DNA of 44,263 nucleotides from Acidobacteriaceae bacterium (GTDB lineage Bacteria > Acidobacteriota > Terriglobia > Terriglobales > Acidobacteriaceae): contig JASHQE010000083.1 in the NCBI GenBank assembly GCA_030037705.1, forward strand, positions 1 to 44,263, read 5' to 3'. The notes beneath the pieces are model-generated. The model was not told where the DNA came from, searched no databases, and worked only from the letters and a program-made list of their open reading frames with translations. Below are positions 23,783 through 32,494 of this stretch, piece after piece (position 1 is the stretch's first letter; each line of letters starts with the position of its first letter). A program made the position numbers and the translations under genes.

Positions 23783-25603
23783 ATGGTAACTGTGATGGCG
23801 ACTGCGAAGAAGCGGTCAAGCAAGTTCCTTGGGTTATTTCTTATTGCGATCGCGGCGATTGGCAAAGCCCCAAGCCAGGGGATGGGGCATCCGACTCCCA
23901 CGCCCCCTCCGCCAGGAGCCAAGTCCCCTCAATGCTCGAATCGTCCGGTTCCTCAGCTCGAAGACATCACTCAAAAAGCGGGCATCACTTTTTCCCACGC
24001 TTTCTCGCCAGATAAACGATATATTGTCGAGTCGATGAGCGGTGGCGTGATCATCATCGATTATGACCGTGACGGCTGGCCCGATATCTATTTCACCAAC
24101 GCGCCGACGGTGGATATGGCACTCTCCGGAAAGATGCCTCTGGGAGTTCTCTACCACAACAATCACGATGGCACCTTCACGGATGTCACCCAGAAGGCAG
24201 GCTTGACAAAGCCATGTCTCGCCATGGGGGGCGCCGTCGGGGACTACGACAACGATGGCTGGCCTGATCTTTACATCACCTGCCTCGGCGGCAATATTCT
24301 CTATCACAACAACGGCGACGGCACGTTTACCGATGTAACGGCCAAAGCAGGCGTCGCTGATGGGCGATGGTCAACAGGCGCATCCTTTGGCGACTACGAT
24401 GGAGATGGATACGTGGACTTAATGGTGGCAAACTACGTCGATTTCCATCTCAACGATCTGCCGCGATTTGGCAGCACAACTTATTGCAAATATCGTGGAG
24501 TGGACGTGCAATGCGGCCCGCGGGGATTGAAAGGAGCAGGCGATGCTCTCTTCCACAATAACGGAGACGGTACTTTCACCGATGTTTCAAAACAAGCAGG
24601 TGTGAGTGATCCAGATGGATACTATGGGCTCAGCGTGGTCTGGGCTGACTTCAACAACACAGGTAGGCCTGATATCTACGTCGCCAATGACTCGACTCCC
24701 AAATTCTTATATCGAAATCTGGGAAACGGCAAATTCGAAGAGATCGGATTCGAATCTGGAACCGCGCTCAGCAATAACGGCTCAGAACAAGCATCCATGG
24801 GTATTGCTGTGGGCGACTATAACCACACCGGCCGGCCTTCTCTCTACGTGACCAACTTTGAAGAGGAAAACGATGATCTCTATCGCAACGACGGCGATTG
24901 GAATTTTTCAGAAGAATCTTTTCCATCCGGCCTCGCACTCGCATCCCTGCCGTGGGTGAAATGGGGAACTGCTTTTGTTGATCTGGATAACGATGGCTGG
25001 TTGGACCTGATTACCGTAAACGGCCACGTGTATCCGCAGATGGACTCTATCCTGTCCGATCCGGGTTATCGTCAACCAAAGCTATTGAGTCTGAACCAGG
25101 GGGATGGAACGTTCTGCGATGCGAGCGGGCAGGCCGGCCCGGCCCTCCAGGAAAAGCGCGTCTCGCGCGGGCTCGCCGTAGCGGACCTTTTCAATGACGG
25201 CAACATGGATATCGTTGTCAATGATCTCGACGGAGGTCCCATGGTCCTCAGGAATCATGGAATTCCGGGGCGCCATTGGGTCAGCTTCGAACTGGCTGGA
25301 ACCAAGAGCAATCGTCTCGCTCTGAACGCGCGCGTGCAAGTTGTCGCCGGAGGAATGACGCAAACCGATGAGGTTCACAGTGGAGGAAGCTATCTTTCGC
25401 AGAACGATCTGCGCCTTCATTTCGGCCTGGGTTCAGCCGCGAAGATCGACAGCGTGGAAATTCACTGGCCCTCCGGCGCAGTCGATCACATCGGCAATCT
25501 CGCTGCGGATGAACATTATTTGGTGCTGGAAGGACATGAAATTGTCCCGGCGGAGCAGATTTACCCGCGCATGAAGGAACACTCCACCGGCAAAGCGCAT
25601 TAG
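23783..25603 (+). CDS. CRTAC1-like secreted protein with ASPIC/UnbV domain
   Basis: The 606-aa protein has a basic N-terminus and hydrophobic signal (KFLGLFLIAIAAIGKAPSQG), then a short Pro-rich linker (PTPTPPPPG). Propeller repeats carry D-x-D-x-D-G loops: DYDRDGWPDIYF (about 93), DYDNDGWPDLYI, DYDGDGYVDLMV and DLDNDGWLDLITV. The Cys segment is CKYRGVDVQCGPRGLKG. The UnbV domain runs from HWVSFELAGTKSNRLALNA to GGSYLSQNDLRLHFGLG. Domain order and many short motifs match the 2638-4488 protein closely, so the two are paralogues. ATG 23795 is a possible alternative start with GGATGG upstream. It is convergent with the TPR gene at 25625-27697, with a 21-base gap. Confidence 0.87.
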   Translation: MVTVMATAKKRSSKFLGLFLIAIAAIGKAPSQGMGHPTPTPPPPGAKSPQCSNRPVPQLEDITQKAGITFSHAFSPDKRYIVESMSGGVIIIDYDRDGWPDIYFTNAPTVDMALSGKMPLGVLYHNNHDGTFTDVTQKAGLTKPCLAMGGAVGDYDNDGWPDLYITCLGGNILYHNNGDGTFTDVTAKAGVADGRWSTGASFGDYDGDGYVDLMVANYVDFHLNDLPRFGSTTYCKYRGVDVQCGPRGLKGAGDALFHNNGDGTFTDVSKQAGVSDPDGYYGLSVVWADFNNTGRPDIYVANDSTPKFLYRNLGNGKFEEIGFESGTALSNNGSEQASMGIAVGDYNHTGRPSLYVTNFEEENDDLYRNDGDWNFSEESFPSGLALASLPWVKWGTAFVDLDNDGWLDLITVNGHVYPQMDSILSDPGYRQPKLLSLNQGDGTFCDASGQAGPALQEKRVSRGLAVADLFNDGNMDIVVNDLDGGPMVLRNHGIPGRHWVSFELAGTKSNRLALNARVQVVAGGMTQTDEVHSGGSYLSQNDLRLHFGLGSAAKIDSVEIHWPSGAVDHIGNLAADEHYLVLEGHEIVPAEQIYPRMKEHSTGKAH

Positions 25604-25624
25604 GCTCTCTCTATCAATTTGCGC

Positions 25625-27697
25625 TTATGGATTTTTTTTGTCATCGGCTGAGGTGCTGCCAGACACGGTCTGCGACTTCTGCAATTCGTCAGAGACTCTA
25701 AGCTCTTTTTCCGCATCAACGGTCCGCTGCGCGAGTTTGTATGCGCTGGCGAGCTCCTGATGGAACTTCGGTTCGTTCGGTTGGAGTTCAACTGCAGATT
25801 GAAGTTCCGCAATCGCGCCTGTTGCATTTCCATTCTCGAGTTCGATCCTGCCCAGCTCATAATGAGAGTCCGGATCTTTAGCATTCAATGCAAGCGCTGC
25901 CTGCAGTTCCTGGGTAGCCTTCTCACGCGCGCCTTGTAACTCATACACCTCGCCCAACCCGCGATGCACCTCGACGATCTCCGGATGTTTTGCTTCGAGC
26001 GACTCGAGTCGTTCCCGTCCATCAGAAACATGGCCAGTCTTCACAAGAGATTCGGCGTAGATGTACTGCATCTGAGGAATGGATCCTATCGTTTGATCTA
26101 CTCCTTGAAGCGCGTCGATGCACCCGCTGTAATTTTGTGTCATGAACTCGCTCATCGCCAGTGCGGCGCGGGTGCCTGAATCGTCAGGATGTGCGCCGGC
26201 GTAGCGGGAAAGCGGCCCGGCAGCCTCTGCGAAGCGCGACGCCATAAAGGCTGCTCGTCCCCAGTTGTAATCCAATCCATCGAGCGTGGGGTTCCACGAA
26301 GCAGCACGTTCAAAGTACGTCAACGCATCGCTATAATCGCTGCCGCCGGCTGCAATGGCGCCCAGGTTGTTATAGCTGTCGGCAATTGCCGGAGCGAGAT
26401 GTTTCCCGAATGCGTTCAACTCGCGGTCGGCTGTGGAATCCGTTGTCTTGTGGGCAGTCTCAGCGGTTACGGTAGAGCTCGGAGCGCCAGGCATTGAGCC
26501 CGTTGTCGCGTCGGCGTTTGCAAGAAGCCCTGCAAGTTCACTCTTATCCTGGGAAAGCACTTTGTTCGTCAACGTACGCGCGACGTCCATTTCCGCCCGC
26601 GCTTCTGTCTCCTTGTGCTGTTGCACAAGGATTCTGCCCAGCAGAAAATGAGCCTTTTGGATCTGATAGCGATTGCGCGAAGGATCGGAAGTGAGTTCGA
26701 TTGCTTTGCGAAGATAGGGCTCAGCCTCATTGAGACGGTTCGTGTCGTAATACATCTGTCCCAGATATAAAAAAGCATCGGGATTGCTGGGGTTCAGTAA
26801 TGTGGCCTGTTTCAAGTAACGCTCGGCCTCAGGATATCTGCTGTGAGTCGCTGCTAACTTGCCGAGCGCCGCATACGTGAGGAAATCATGCGGAGAGATC
26901 GCGAGTTCTTTCTTGAGCTCGGCATCAGCTTCCTGTATGGTGGCCTCATCCTGACCCGCCGCCAGCAAGGCTGCTGCCAGGCTATAGTGCGCTTCGGGCA
27001 GGCGTGGGTTCTCAGTGATCGCTTTCTTGAACTCGGCAACTGCGCGAGGCGCAAAGTCCGAATTGCCGTAGGCGCGGCCAAAGATCATATGGATCGCTGG
27101 CGTATCTCCAAAAGAGGCCTGCATCTCACTGAAGATTTGCACGGCACATGTTTCATCGTCCAAATCGAGGCACGCAACGGCAAGGTCATATCCATTTGCA
27201 AAACTGGGATCGAGCGCCATTGCTGCTTCCAGCTCTTTTCGCGCCTCCTGATCGCGATTCATCTTAAGAAGCGCGCGGCCAAGGATCTGGTGAGCTTGCG
27301 CAAGGGATTGCGGGCTACCCCCCGCATCCTTGAGATAAGCTTCTGCAAGTGATTGTGCGTGAGGAAAGTCATTGGCTTCGAGTGCGGCTTGCGCATATTC
27401 CAGGCGTAGCTCAGGCTCGTCAGGAACCAACGCCAATGCCTCATCGAAAAGTAAAGAGGCCTTGGTGTAATCGCCGGATTGGGCGCGACCCGCCGCTAAC
27501 TGTCCGATAGCTTCCACGAGAAACGCACGAAATTCCCTGGCGGCTTGATCGCGATTACCCAATTTCAGGAAGTGCTGAGCAGAGTCGTAATGCTCTTGAA
27601 GATCTGAGCGGTTGGTTTGGGTTCGCTTTGTCTGAGCCGCTGAGACGGGAAGAAGAGAAAAGGCCGCAACCGAACTCCAGGCGACCAACTTGATCAT
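25625..27697 (-). CDS. Exported TPR-repeat protein
   Basis: The 690-aa protein has a signal peptide (MIKLVAWSSVAAFSLLPVSAAQ). It is made almost entirely of TPR repeats, for example YTKASLLFDEALALVPDEPE, RYPEAERYLKQATLLNPSNPD, NRLNEAEPYLRKAIELT, DYSDALTYFERAASWNPTLD and TGAIAELQSAVELQPNEPKF. A low-complexity Ala/Thr/Ser linker around residues 390-425 splits it into two TPR blocks. ATG 27697 is preferred because it places the signal peptide at the N-terminus; an in-frame ATG at 27739 adds 14 residues. Neither has a clear Shine-Dalgarno sequence. It lies downstream of the large TonB-dependent receptor on the same strand, but a strong hairpin between them may separate transcription. It is probably a periplasmic or outer-membrane-associated scaffold. 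Confidence 0.82.
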   Translation of the reverse strand: MIKLVAWSSVAAFSLLPVSAAQTKRTQTNRSDLQEHYDSAQHFLKLGNRDQAAREFRAFLVEAIGQLAAGRAQSGDYTKASLLFDEALALVPDEPELRLEYAQAALEANDFPHAQSLAEAYLKDAGGSPQSLAQAHQILGRALLKMNRDQEARKELEAAMALDPSFANGYDLAVACLDLDDETCAVQIFSEMQASFGDTPAIHMIFGRAYGNSDFAPRAVAEFKKAITENPRLPEAHYSLAAALLAAGQDEATIQEADAELKKELAISPHDFLTYAALGKLAATHSRYPEAERYLKQATLLNPSNPDAFLYLGQMYYDTNRLNEAEPYLRKAIELTSDPSRNRYQIQKAHFLLGRILVQQHKETEARAEMDVARTLTNKVLSQDKSELAGLLANADATTGSMPGAPSSTVTAETAHKTTDSTADRELNAFGKHLAPAIADSYNNLGAIAAGGSDYSDALTYFERAASWNPTLDGLDYNWGRAAFMASRFAEAAGPLSRYAGAHPDDSGTRAALAMSEFMTQNYSGCIDALQGVDQTIGSIPQMQYIYAESLVKTGHVSDGRERLESLEAKHPEIVEVHRGLGEVYELQGAREKATQELQAALALNAKDPDSHYELGRIELENGNATGAIAELQSAVELQPNEPKFHQELASAYKLAQRTVDAEKELRVSDELQKSQTVSGSTSADDKKNP

Positions 27698-27882
27698 TGA
27701 AGTGGACAAGAGAGACAATGCGACTCCATCAGCCGACATCGGGACAGGCTATGGTTCTCTATTTTGGCACGCCGGGTTCTTTTGTGCCATCCACTCGAAG
27801 TTCGCATTCGAGGAAGAATCCGAACAAATAAGCTTCTACGCCGAAGCATCCACTCATGAGCAGGGATATGTTTGAACAATGC

Positions 27883-27910
27883 GGAAGGCAAGCATGGAGG
27901 CTTGCCTTCC
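27883..27910 (-). terminator. Strong hairpin after the Oar-like receptor
   Basis: An 11-bp perfect stem (GGAAGGCAAGC 27883-27893 with GCTTGCCTTCC 27900-27910) with a 6-base loop starts 13 bases beyond the receptor stop codon. The minus-strand sequence after it has only a short T content (GCATTGTTC), so it may act as an attenuator or as an mRNA 3'-end stabiliser rather than a full intrinsic terminator. Confidence 0.6.
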
Positions 27911-27923
27911 ACACCGGTGACGG

Positions 27924-30900
27924 TTAGAAGAAGTACTTCGCATCCAATTCAATGATGCGCTGGTACGGCGACTGCGTCTTAGTATCCATCACACCAAACG
28001 GGAGACCTAAGGAGTTCGTAGTGCTGGTTTGGTTGAAGTGCGGCGTGATGGCCTTGGAGTTGTAATCCACGTTGTAGCTCAAGGCGAGCTCGGGCGATAG
28101 GCTGGCGAACTCCGGCAATGGATGGTTCAGCCAGTTGAATGCGCTGGCCCGTATCTGCACGTTTTGCCTTTCGTGAACGTGGAAGGTCCGGTAAATCGCC
28201 AGATCGTTGTCGAAGTAGGAAGCGGCGCGCATATAGGGGTAGCTCTGGCCACCTTGGGTTCCCACTGCAGGAGCCGCGAAGCAAGAGCCGTTCAGAACCT
28301 GATAGTGGGCCAGGTTCTTGGTTGGGTTACAGGTCAGCACCGGCATGATCGGAATGGAAGCGTCCGTTCCAAAGTACGTCGGATCGCCGATGCCGGTGCC
28401 GATACCGGTGTCTTTCGCAAGGTTGCAATTGGCCGAATTGTAGGTGCCCGATGAGTAGCAGGACGCGCCGCTGGTGTCCGTCGGCTGATTAATATAACTC
28501 TCTCCTAAACTGAAGTTCGGCACGCCATTCCCCAAGGCTGAGGGGATGTAACCGCCCGCCTGCCAGGTAGAGATGCCGGAGATCGTCCAGCCACCCCCAA
28601 CCTGATTGAGGATGCTGCTTCCGGTGTGGAGAGTCCCGCTCTGGTAGCTATAGGTGGAGTTGAAGACAATAGGCCGGTCAATGGATGCCGGGCCATAATT
28701 TCCGGCGACCGAGAACGGGTTTTCCTGCAGGCTTGTAGCCAGCGCCTTTGACCATGCCCCGTTGAAGTTGAAGATTAACTTGCCTGCGGTCTTGATCCAG
28801 GATACCTGCAGAGCGTTGTAATTGGAGTAGGCAATGTCCTGGTTCATGTAGACGGAGGAAGTACCGTACGCGTAGCCGTAGGGGTGATAATCCGCGTTGG
28901 TGTTCCCCGTCGGGGTATAGGTGAAATTCGATAGGTTCGGATTCTTTGCCACGTTTTCCGGGTTAGTGGCTGTCACGCCCGTTACCGGATCGGGTAAGAA
29001 GAAGGATCCGATCGGCGCCTTATTCTGGTCGGCCAGAGCTGAGAAGTCGCTGCCCTCGATGTCTTCGCTGTAAGTAGGAAGCTGGCTGGTGCTGCTTCCT
29101 ACGTAAGCAACCTCGAGCTGCGAATGCCATGGGAGCCTCTGGTCGATGGTGAAGTTATAGGCGTATGTCAGCGGTTGGCCATAGTCGCTCGGATCCATAC
29201 CGTACTGGGATCCGCTGCTGCAGCCGATAATCGCCCCGGTCGTCACATTCGTGGTTGGGGTGCAGCCCTTATAGGCCAGGTTGTGGATCTCGCCGAGTTC
29301 GAGCCGATACCCGCCGGGCAGGTTATAGGCCAGCACGTCTTGCGCGGTCTGCAGTTGATTGTCGACATCGTTAACCTGGGTGACGAAGCGATATGCGCCC
29401 CATCCGCCCCGGACCACCGTATTGCCAGTCCCGAACACGTCGTAGGAGAGCCCAAACCGTGGGTCGGGATAGACAAAGCGATTCGGCTGACCGCTGAGCG
29501 GAACGCCGGCGTCAATCCCATGCCAGTAGAAGCCGGGAGCGTACTTGCCGGAGTCATAATCCGATTGCACGCGGAGCGGGTAGAAGACCGCTACGCCGAT
29601 GCCGTCGCGGTCATACCAATGGCCCACATGCTCCATGCGGATGCCCAGTTCAAGCGTCAGACGGCTGGTGGCCTTCCAAGTGTCGTCCACGAAGGCCGCC
29701 GTCGCCATATAAGCGAGATCCTGAATGGGTGACGCATTGTTCTCGCTGTAACTGGATGCGCTGCCCATCACGAAATTAGCCACTGCGTTGTACGGCGAGC
29801 CAACCGTAGGTTGTCCTGCGGCGACATAATCGTTGTCTTGTCCGGCGGCAAAGTTAAGGCTGCCGTCCTGGAAGGTGCTGTCTGAGCTCTGGAAGTTATC
29901 CGTGGTCTGCGTGAATCCGCCCAGCTTGATCGTGTGCCTTCCCCAAACTTTAGTGAGCGTGTCGCTGAACTGCGGTGCTTCTTTCTTGACTGCATACTGT
30001 CCCGGAGGATTCTCGAAGATGGACGCCTGCGAGAAATCCGGAAACGTATAGCTACCGGCGCTGCTGTAAGCGGGAATGTTGAGAGACTGGGTGGAAAAGA
30101 CTTTGCCGTAGGTATAGCCCAGGGTGGTCCGGTACGCTGCCGAAGGATCCGGCTCGGTAAACGGGAAGCTGCCGAAGGCCCATGCGGCCATAAAGTCCAT
30201 GGTGGTCGAGGCGTTGAAGTTGTGAACGATATGCCCGGCCATGGTTTTGCCGCGGAATACCTGGCGCTCACCTCCGCCTGGGAACGGGATGGCATTACCC
30301 GGCGTCCAGTAAAGGTGCGCGCCGTTGCCGCTTGCCAGGTCAGAGTTGTAGGCCTGCTGGTAAGAGCCGTAGATCTTTGTGTTGTCGCCCAACTGGTAAT
30401 CGATGCGGAAGCGATAGATCCATCCATCGTTGATATTGGGGATGGCTTCAAACCAGTTCGCTCCATTTTTTCCGGTTGCTGCCGGATTGTAGTTGGCCTT
30501 GGGCCAGATTTTGGCCAAAGCTGCTGCGCCGGGATCGAGGAATCCCCCGGGAAACTTCTGGCCCACATCGCCGCCGGCCGACCCATAGGACGCAAGGCTG
30601 GCGGATGAGGTCGCGGTCGCGGTTTGGCCCGCGGCGTTCACGAAGGTGGTGCCGCCAAGATCGCTGCACCAGCCTCCCTGAGGATAGCTGCCTGTCGGCT
30701 TTGCGAAGAAGCCGTTGGGGCAGAGGGCAAGGTTATCGGCGTTATCCGTGCTGAAGTCGCCGGCCATCATCTCCGGGGTGGGAATATAGGAGCTCAGTGT
30801 GTTGCTGTTGCCCTGGTTCTGCAGCCAGCGCTGGTAGCCGCCCCAAAACATGAGCTTCTTGTGCGTGCCGGGAACCGGACCGCCAAAATCGCCGCCCGGA

Positions 30901-31892
30901 TAATAATAGTGCGCGGCGCCCTGGGGATTGCCGGCGTGGTTATCGGCCCAGTCATTCGCATTGAGAACGTTGTTGCGGGCGTTAAAGTATCCCTCTCCGT
31001 GGTAGCTTGTGCCGCCCGACTTGCTGATGGTGCTGATCACCACAGGGCCGAACGGAACGTCAGCACCAAAGTTCGAGGCCTGCACACTGACTTCGGACGT
31101 AAACTGCGGCTCGACGATATCCAGGGACTGCGCCATATCTCCCACGTCAATGATGTTGGCGCCGTCAGACAAAAGCGTCGATCCGCCGCGATTGACCGCT
31201 CCGTTGAGATCGATTCCTCCGCCAAGCGAGCTCTGTTGCACGTTGACACTGAGATCGCTGAACATGGGACTGTTTTGCGTAAGACCACCGGCAACGGTAG
31301 TCGCACCGGGCAGCACCTTGAGCGATTCGCTGACGTCCTCGCCCTCCAGCGGAAGATTGCCGATGTCCTGGCTGCTCAGAACGTCGGTACGTTCGCCATT
31401 TTCAACCGGAATCATCTCCTGATCGGCAATGACCGAAACCGTCTGAGTTGCGGTACCCACGGTGAGAATAAAGGCCGGAACTGTGCGCTCATCGCCGGCG
31501 TGCAGCACGATGCCGGTAATCTGCTTCGGTTCGAAGCCTTTGGCGGATGCCTTCAACGTGTAAATGCCAGGCACTACGGATGGAAAAGCATAGAGACCTG
31601 TGCCATTGGTCTCAACTACGCGGCTTTCGTTCGTTGCCTGGTCCGTGAGCGTGACCTGAGCGCCAGGAATCACCCCTCCGGACGGATCCTGCACCGTTCC
31701 TGAAAGCGTGGCGGTCACCTGGGCTCGCGCCGTTGACGGAACGACAAAAGCCACAACCGTCAACAACAGCAAAGACATGATCCCGCGGCAGTCGAACCAC
31801 CGCCACAGGTACCCCGGAAATATACTCTCGTGGCAATTCCGCGCCGTATGGGCGCTTGTCAACACTCTAGCGTCAGGCCTCTCGCGATTCAT
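27924..31892 (-). CDS. TonB-dependent receptor, Oar-like, with N-terminal carboxypeptidase-regulatory-like domain
   Basis: The 1322-aa outer-membrane receptor has a long N-region followed by a signal core (IMSLLLLTVVAFVVPSTARAQ, mature from about residue 58). A carboxypeptidase-regulatory-like domain covers about 60-150 (LSGTVQDPSGGVIPGAQVTL, GLYAFPSVVPGIYTLKASAKGF), then the plug with SSQDIGNLPLEGEDVSESLKV. The long barrel ends in ...ELDAKYFF, an aromatic C-terminus. Late motifs such as NVQIRASAFNWLNHPLPEF match the partial receptor at 1-1374. ATG 31892 is chosen because GGAGGA (31897-31902) precedes it. Upstream in-frame ATGs exist at 31904 and 31985, but the latter overlaps the promoter. 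Large receptors of this type are abundant in Acidobacteriota and are predicted importers of complex glycans; the ligand is unknown. A regulator-like membrane protein is divergent at 32495. Confidence 0.92.
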   Translation of the reverse strand: MNRERPDARVLTSAHTARNCHESIFPGYLWRWFDCRGIMSLLLLTVVAFVVPSTARAQVTATLSGTVQDPSGGVIPGAQVTLTDQATNESRVVETNGTGLYAFPSVVPGIYTLKASAKGFEPKQITGIVLHAGDERTVPAFILTVGTATQTVSVIADQEMIPVENGERTDVLSSQDIGNLPLEGEDVSESLKVLPGATTVAGGLTQNSPMFSDLSVNVQQSSLGGGIDLNGAVNRGGSTLLSDGANIIDVGDMAQSLDIVEPQFTSEVSVQASNFGADVPFGPVVISTISKSGGTSYHGEGYFNARNNVLNANDWADNHAGNPQGAAHYYYPGGDFGGPVPGTHKKLMFWGGYQRWLQNQGNSNTLSSYIPTPEMMAGDFSTDNADNLALCPNGFFAKPTGSYPQGGWCSDLGGTTFVNAAGQTATATSSASLASYGSAGGDVGQKFPGGFLDPGAAALAKIWPKANYNPAATGKNGANWFEAIPNINDGWIYRFRIDYQLGDNTKIYGSYQQAYNSDLASGNGAHLYWTPGNAIPFPGGGERQVFRGKTMAGHIVHNFNASTTMDFMAAWAFGSFPFTEPDPSAAYRTTLGYTYGKVFSTQSLNIPAYSSAGSYTFPDFSQASIFENPPGQYAVKKEAPQFSDTLTKVWGRHTIKLGGFTQTTDNFQSSDSTFQDGSLNFAAGQDNDYVAAGQPTVGSPYNAVANFVMGSASSYSENNASPIQDLAYMATAAFVDDTWKATSRLTLELGIRMEHVGHWYDRDGIGVAVFYPLRVQSDYDSGKYAPGFYWHGIDAGVPLSGQPNRFVYPDPRFGLSYDVFGTGNTVVRGGWGAYRFVTQVNDVDNQLQTAQDVLAYNLPGGYRLELGEIHNLAYKGCTPTTNVTTGAIIGCSSGSQYGMDPSDYGQPLTYAYNFTIDQRLPWHSQLEVAYVGSSTSQLPTYSEDIEGSDFSALADQNKAPIGSFFLPDPVTGVTATNPENVAKNPNLSNFTYTPTGNTNADYHPYGYAYGTSSVYMNQDIAYSNYNALQVSWIKTAGKLIFNFNGAWSKALATSLQENPFSVAGNYGPASIDRPIVFNSTYSYQSGTLHTGSSILNQVGGGWTISGISTWQAGGYIPSALGNGVPNFSLGESYINQPTDTSGASCYSSGTYNSANCNLAKDTGIGTGIGDPTYFGTDASIPIMPVLTCNPTKNLAHYQVLNGSCFAAPAVGTQGGQSYPYMRAASYFDNDLAIYRTFHVHERQNVQIRASAFNWLNHPLPEFASLSPELALSYNVDYNSKAITPHFNQTSTTNSLGLPFGVMDTKTQSPYQRIIELDAKYFF

Positions 31893-31896
31893 ACTG

Positions 31897-31902
31897 TCCT
31901 CC
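31897..31902 (-). promoter_or_regulatory. Shine-Dalgarno site that fixes the receptor start
   Basis: GGAGGA on the minus strand lies four bases upstream of ATG 31892 and within the longer open frame, which argues for initiation at 31892. Confidence 0.7.
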
Positions 31903-31987
31903 ATTGTTGTTCGCGCCTGGCAGTACATGCAGGCTCTGCAATCCACTGTTCGTTTTTGAGCGGTAGCCGTCTGTCGGCGTGGCACGA

Positions 31988-32017
31988 ACTATATGCAGGT
32001 TGAAAATGCACTGTCAA
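31988..32017 (-). promoter_or_regulatory. Sigma-70-like promoter of the Oar-like receptor
   Basis: On the minus strand a perfect -35 box TTGACA (32012-32017) is followed after 18 bases by TATAGT (31988-31993), a 5/6 match to the -10 consensus. Transcription would start near 31981, leaving about 90 bases of untranslated leader before ATG 31892. Confidence 0.6.
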
Positions 32018-32163
32018 TAAGAAAATCGCGAACTCCCCTCAAGAAAAGCGATTTATCTCGATAGTTTTCCGTGCGGGCAAGCGTCCTGTGACCTGTCCGT
32101 GACGGGCCATGCGCAAGCGGACGATCTTCCATCATGAGCTTTTTCTTGCTAATCCGCGCTTGA

Positions 32164-32193
32164 TTGACTAATCGATTTAGCGAAGACTACACT
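32164..32193 (+). promoter_or_regulatory. Candidate promoter for the membrane-anchored regulator-like gene
   Basis: TTGACT (32164-32169) and TACACT (32188-32193) are spaced by 18 bases. The start codon is 300 bases further on, giving a long leader that includes the 32215-32231 dyad. Confidence 0.35.
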
Positions 32194-32214
32194 ACCCTGG
32201 AGTTCAAGGTCACG

Positions 32215-32231
32215 GACCGTATGTGACGGTC
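32215..32231. promoter_or_regulatory. Perfect dyad, candidate operator
   Basis: GACCGT and ACGGTC form a perfect 6-bp inverted repeat around ATGTG. It lies 22 bases downstream of the candidate plus-strand -10 box, a good place for a repressor, and contains one of the local GTGAC copies. Confidence 0.4.
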
Positions 32232-32482
32232 ATTTACAAGGCACTGAAGCGGTTAGCTTCGGGCATTTTTCCTGGCGCGGCTGCATCGCTTGTGGGAGAC
32301 TGATCTGCGACCTAGGTTAGAGCTGAATCTACACGAAATTTTTTCGGTGCATGGCTACCGTTGCCTTCTTCCGCTCATGCTGGAGCAGAAGACAATGCAA
32401 CCAAGCCGCACGATATGAAAGACGTACGGGTCCCGCGTATCACGAGGGACGCAATCCGGCGCGATCGTTGTGGTTGACCACT

Positions 32483-32490
32483 GAGGAGGA
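32483..32490 (+). promoter_or_regulatory. Shine-Dalgarno site that fixes the regulator-like start
   Basis: GAGGAGGA ends four bases before ATG 32495 and decides this start over the upstream in-frame ATG at 32351. Confidence 0.7.
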
Positions 32491-32494
32491 GACG

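Larger units (their letters stand above)
31893..32494. other. Divergent regulatory region, 602 bases
   Basis: This gene-free stretch between the receptor and the membrane-anchored regulator-like gene holds the receptor promoter (31988-32017), a plausible plus-strand promoter (32164-32193), a perfect dyad (32215-32231) and four copies of GTGAC/GTCAC (32088, 32099, 32209, 32223). The frame of the downstream gene is open from 32351, but no ribosome site or conserved sequence supports a start there. Confidence 0.5.

Noticed and set aside
31893..31985. N-terminal extension of the Oar-like receptor
   Set aside because: GGAGGA supports ATG 31892, and the extension would reach into the promoter -10 region.
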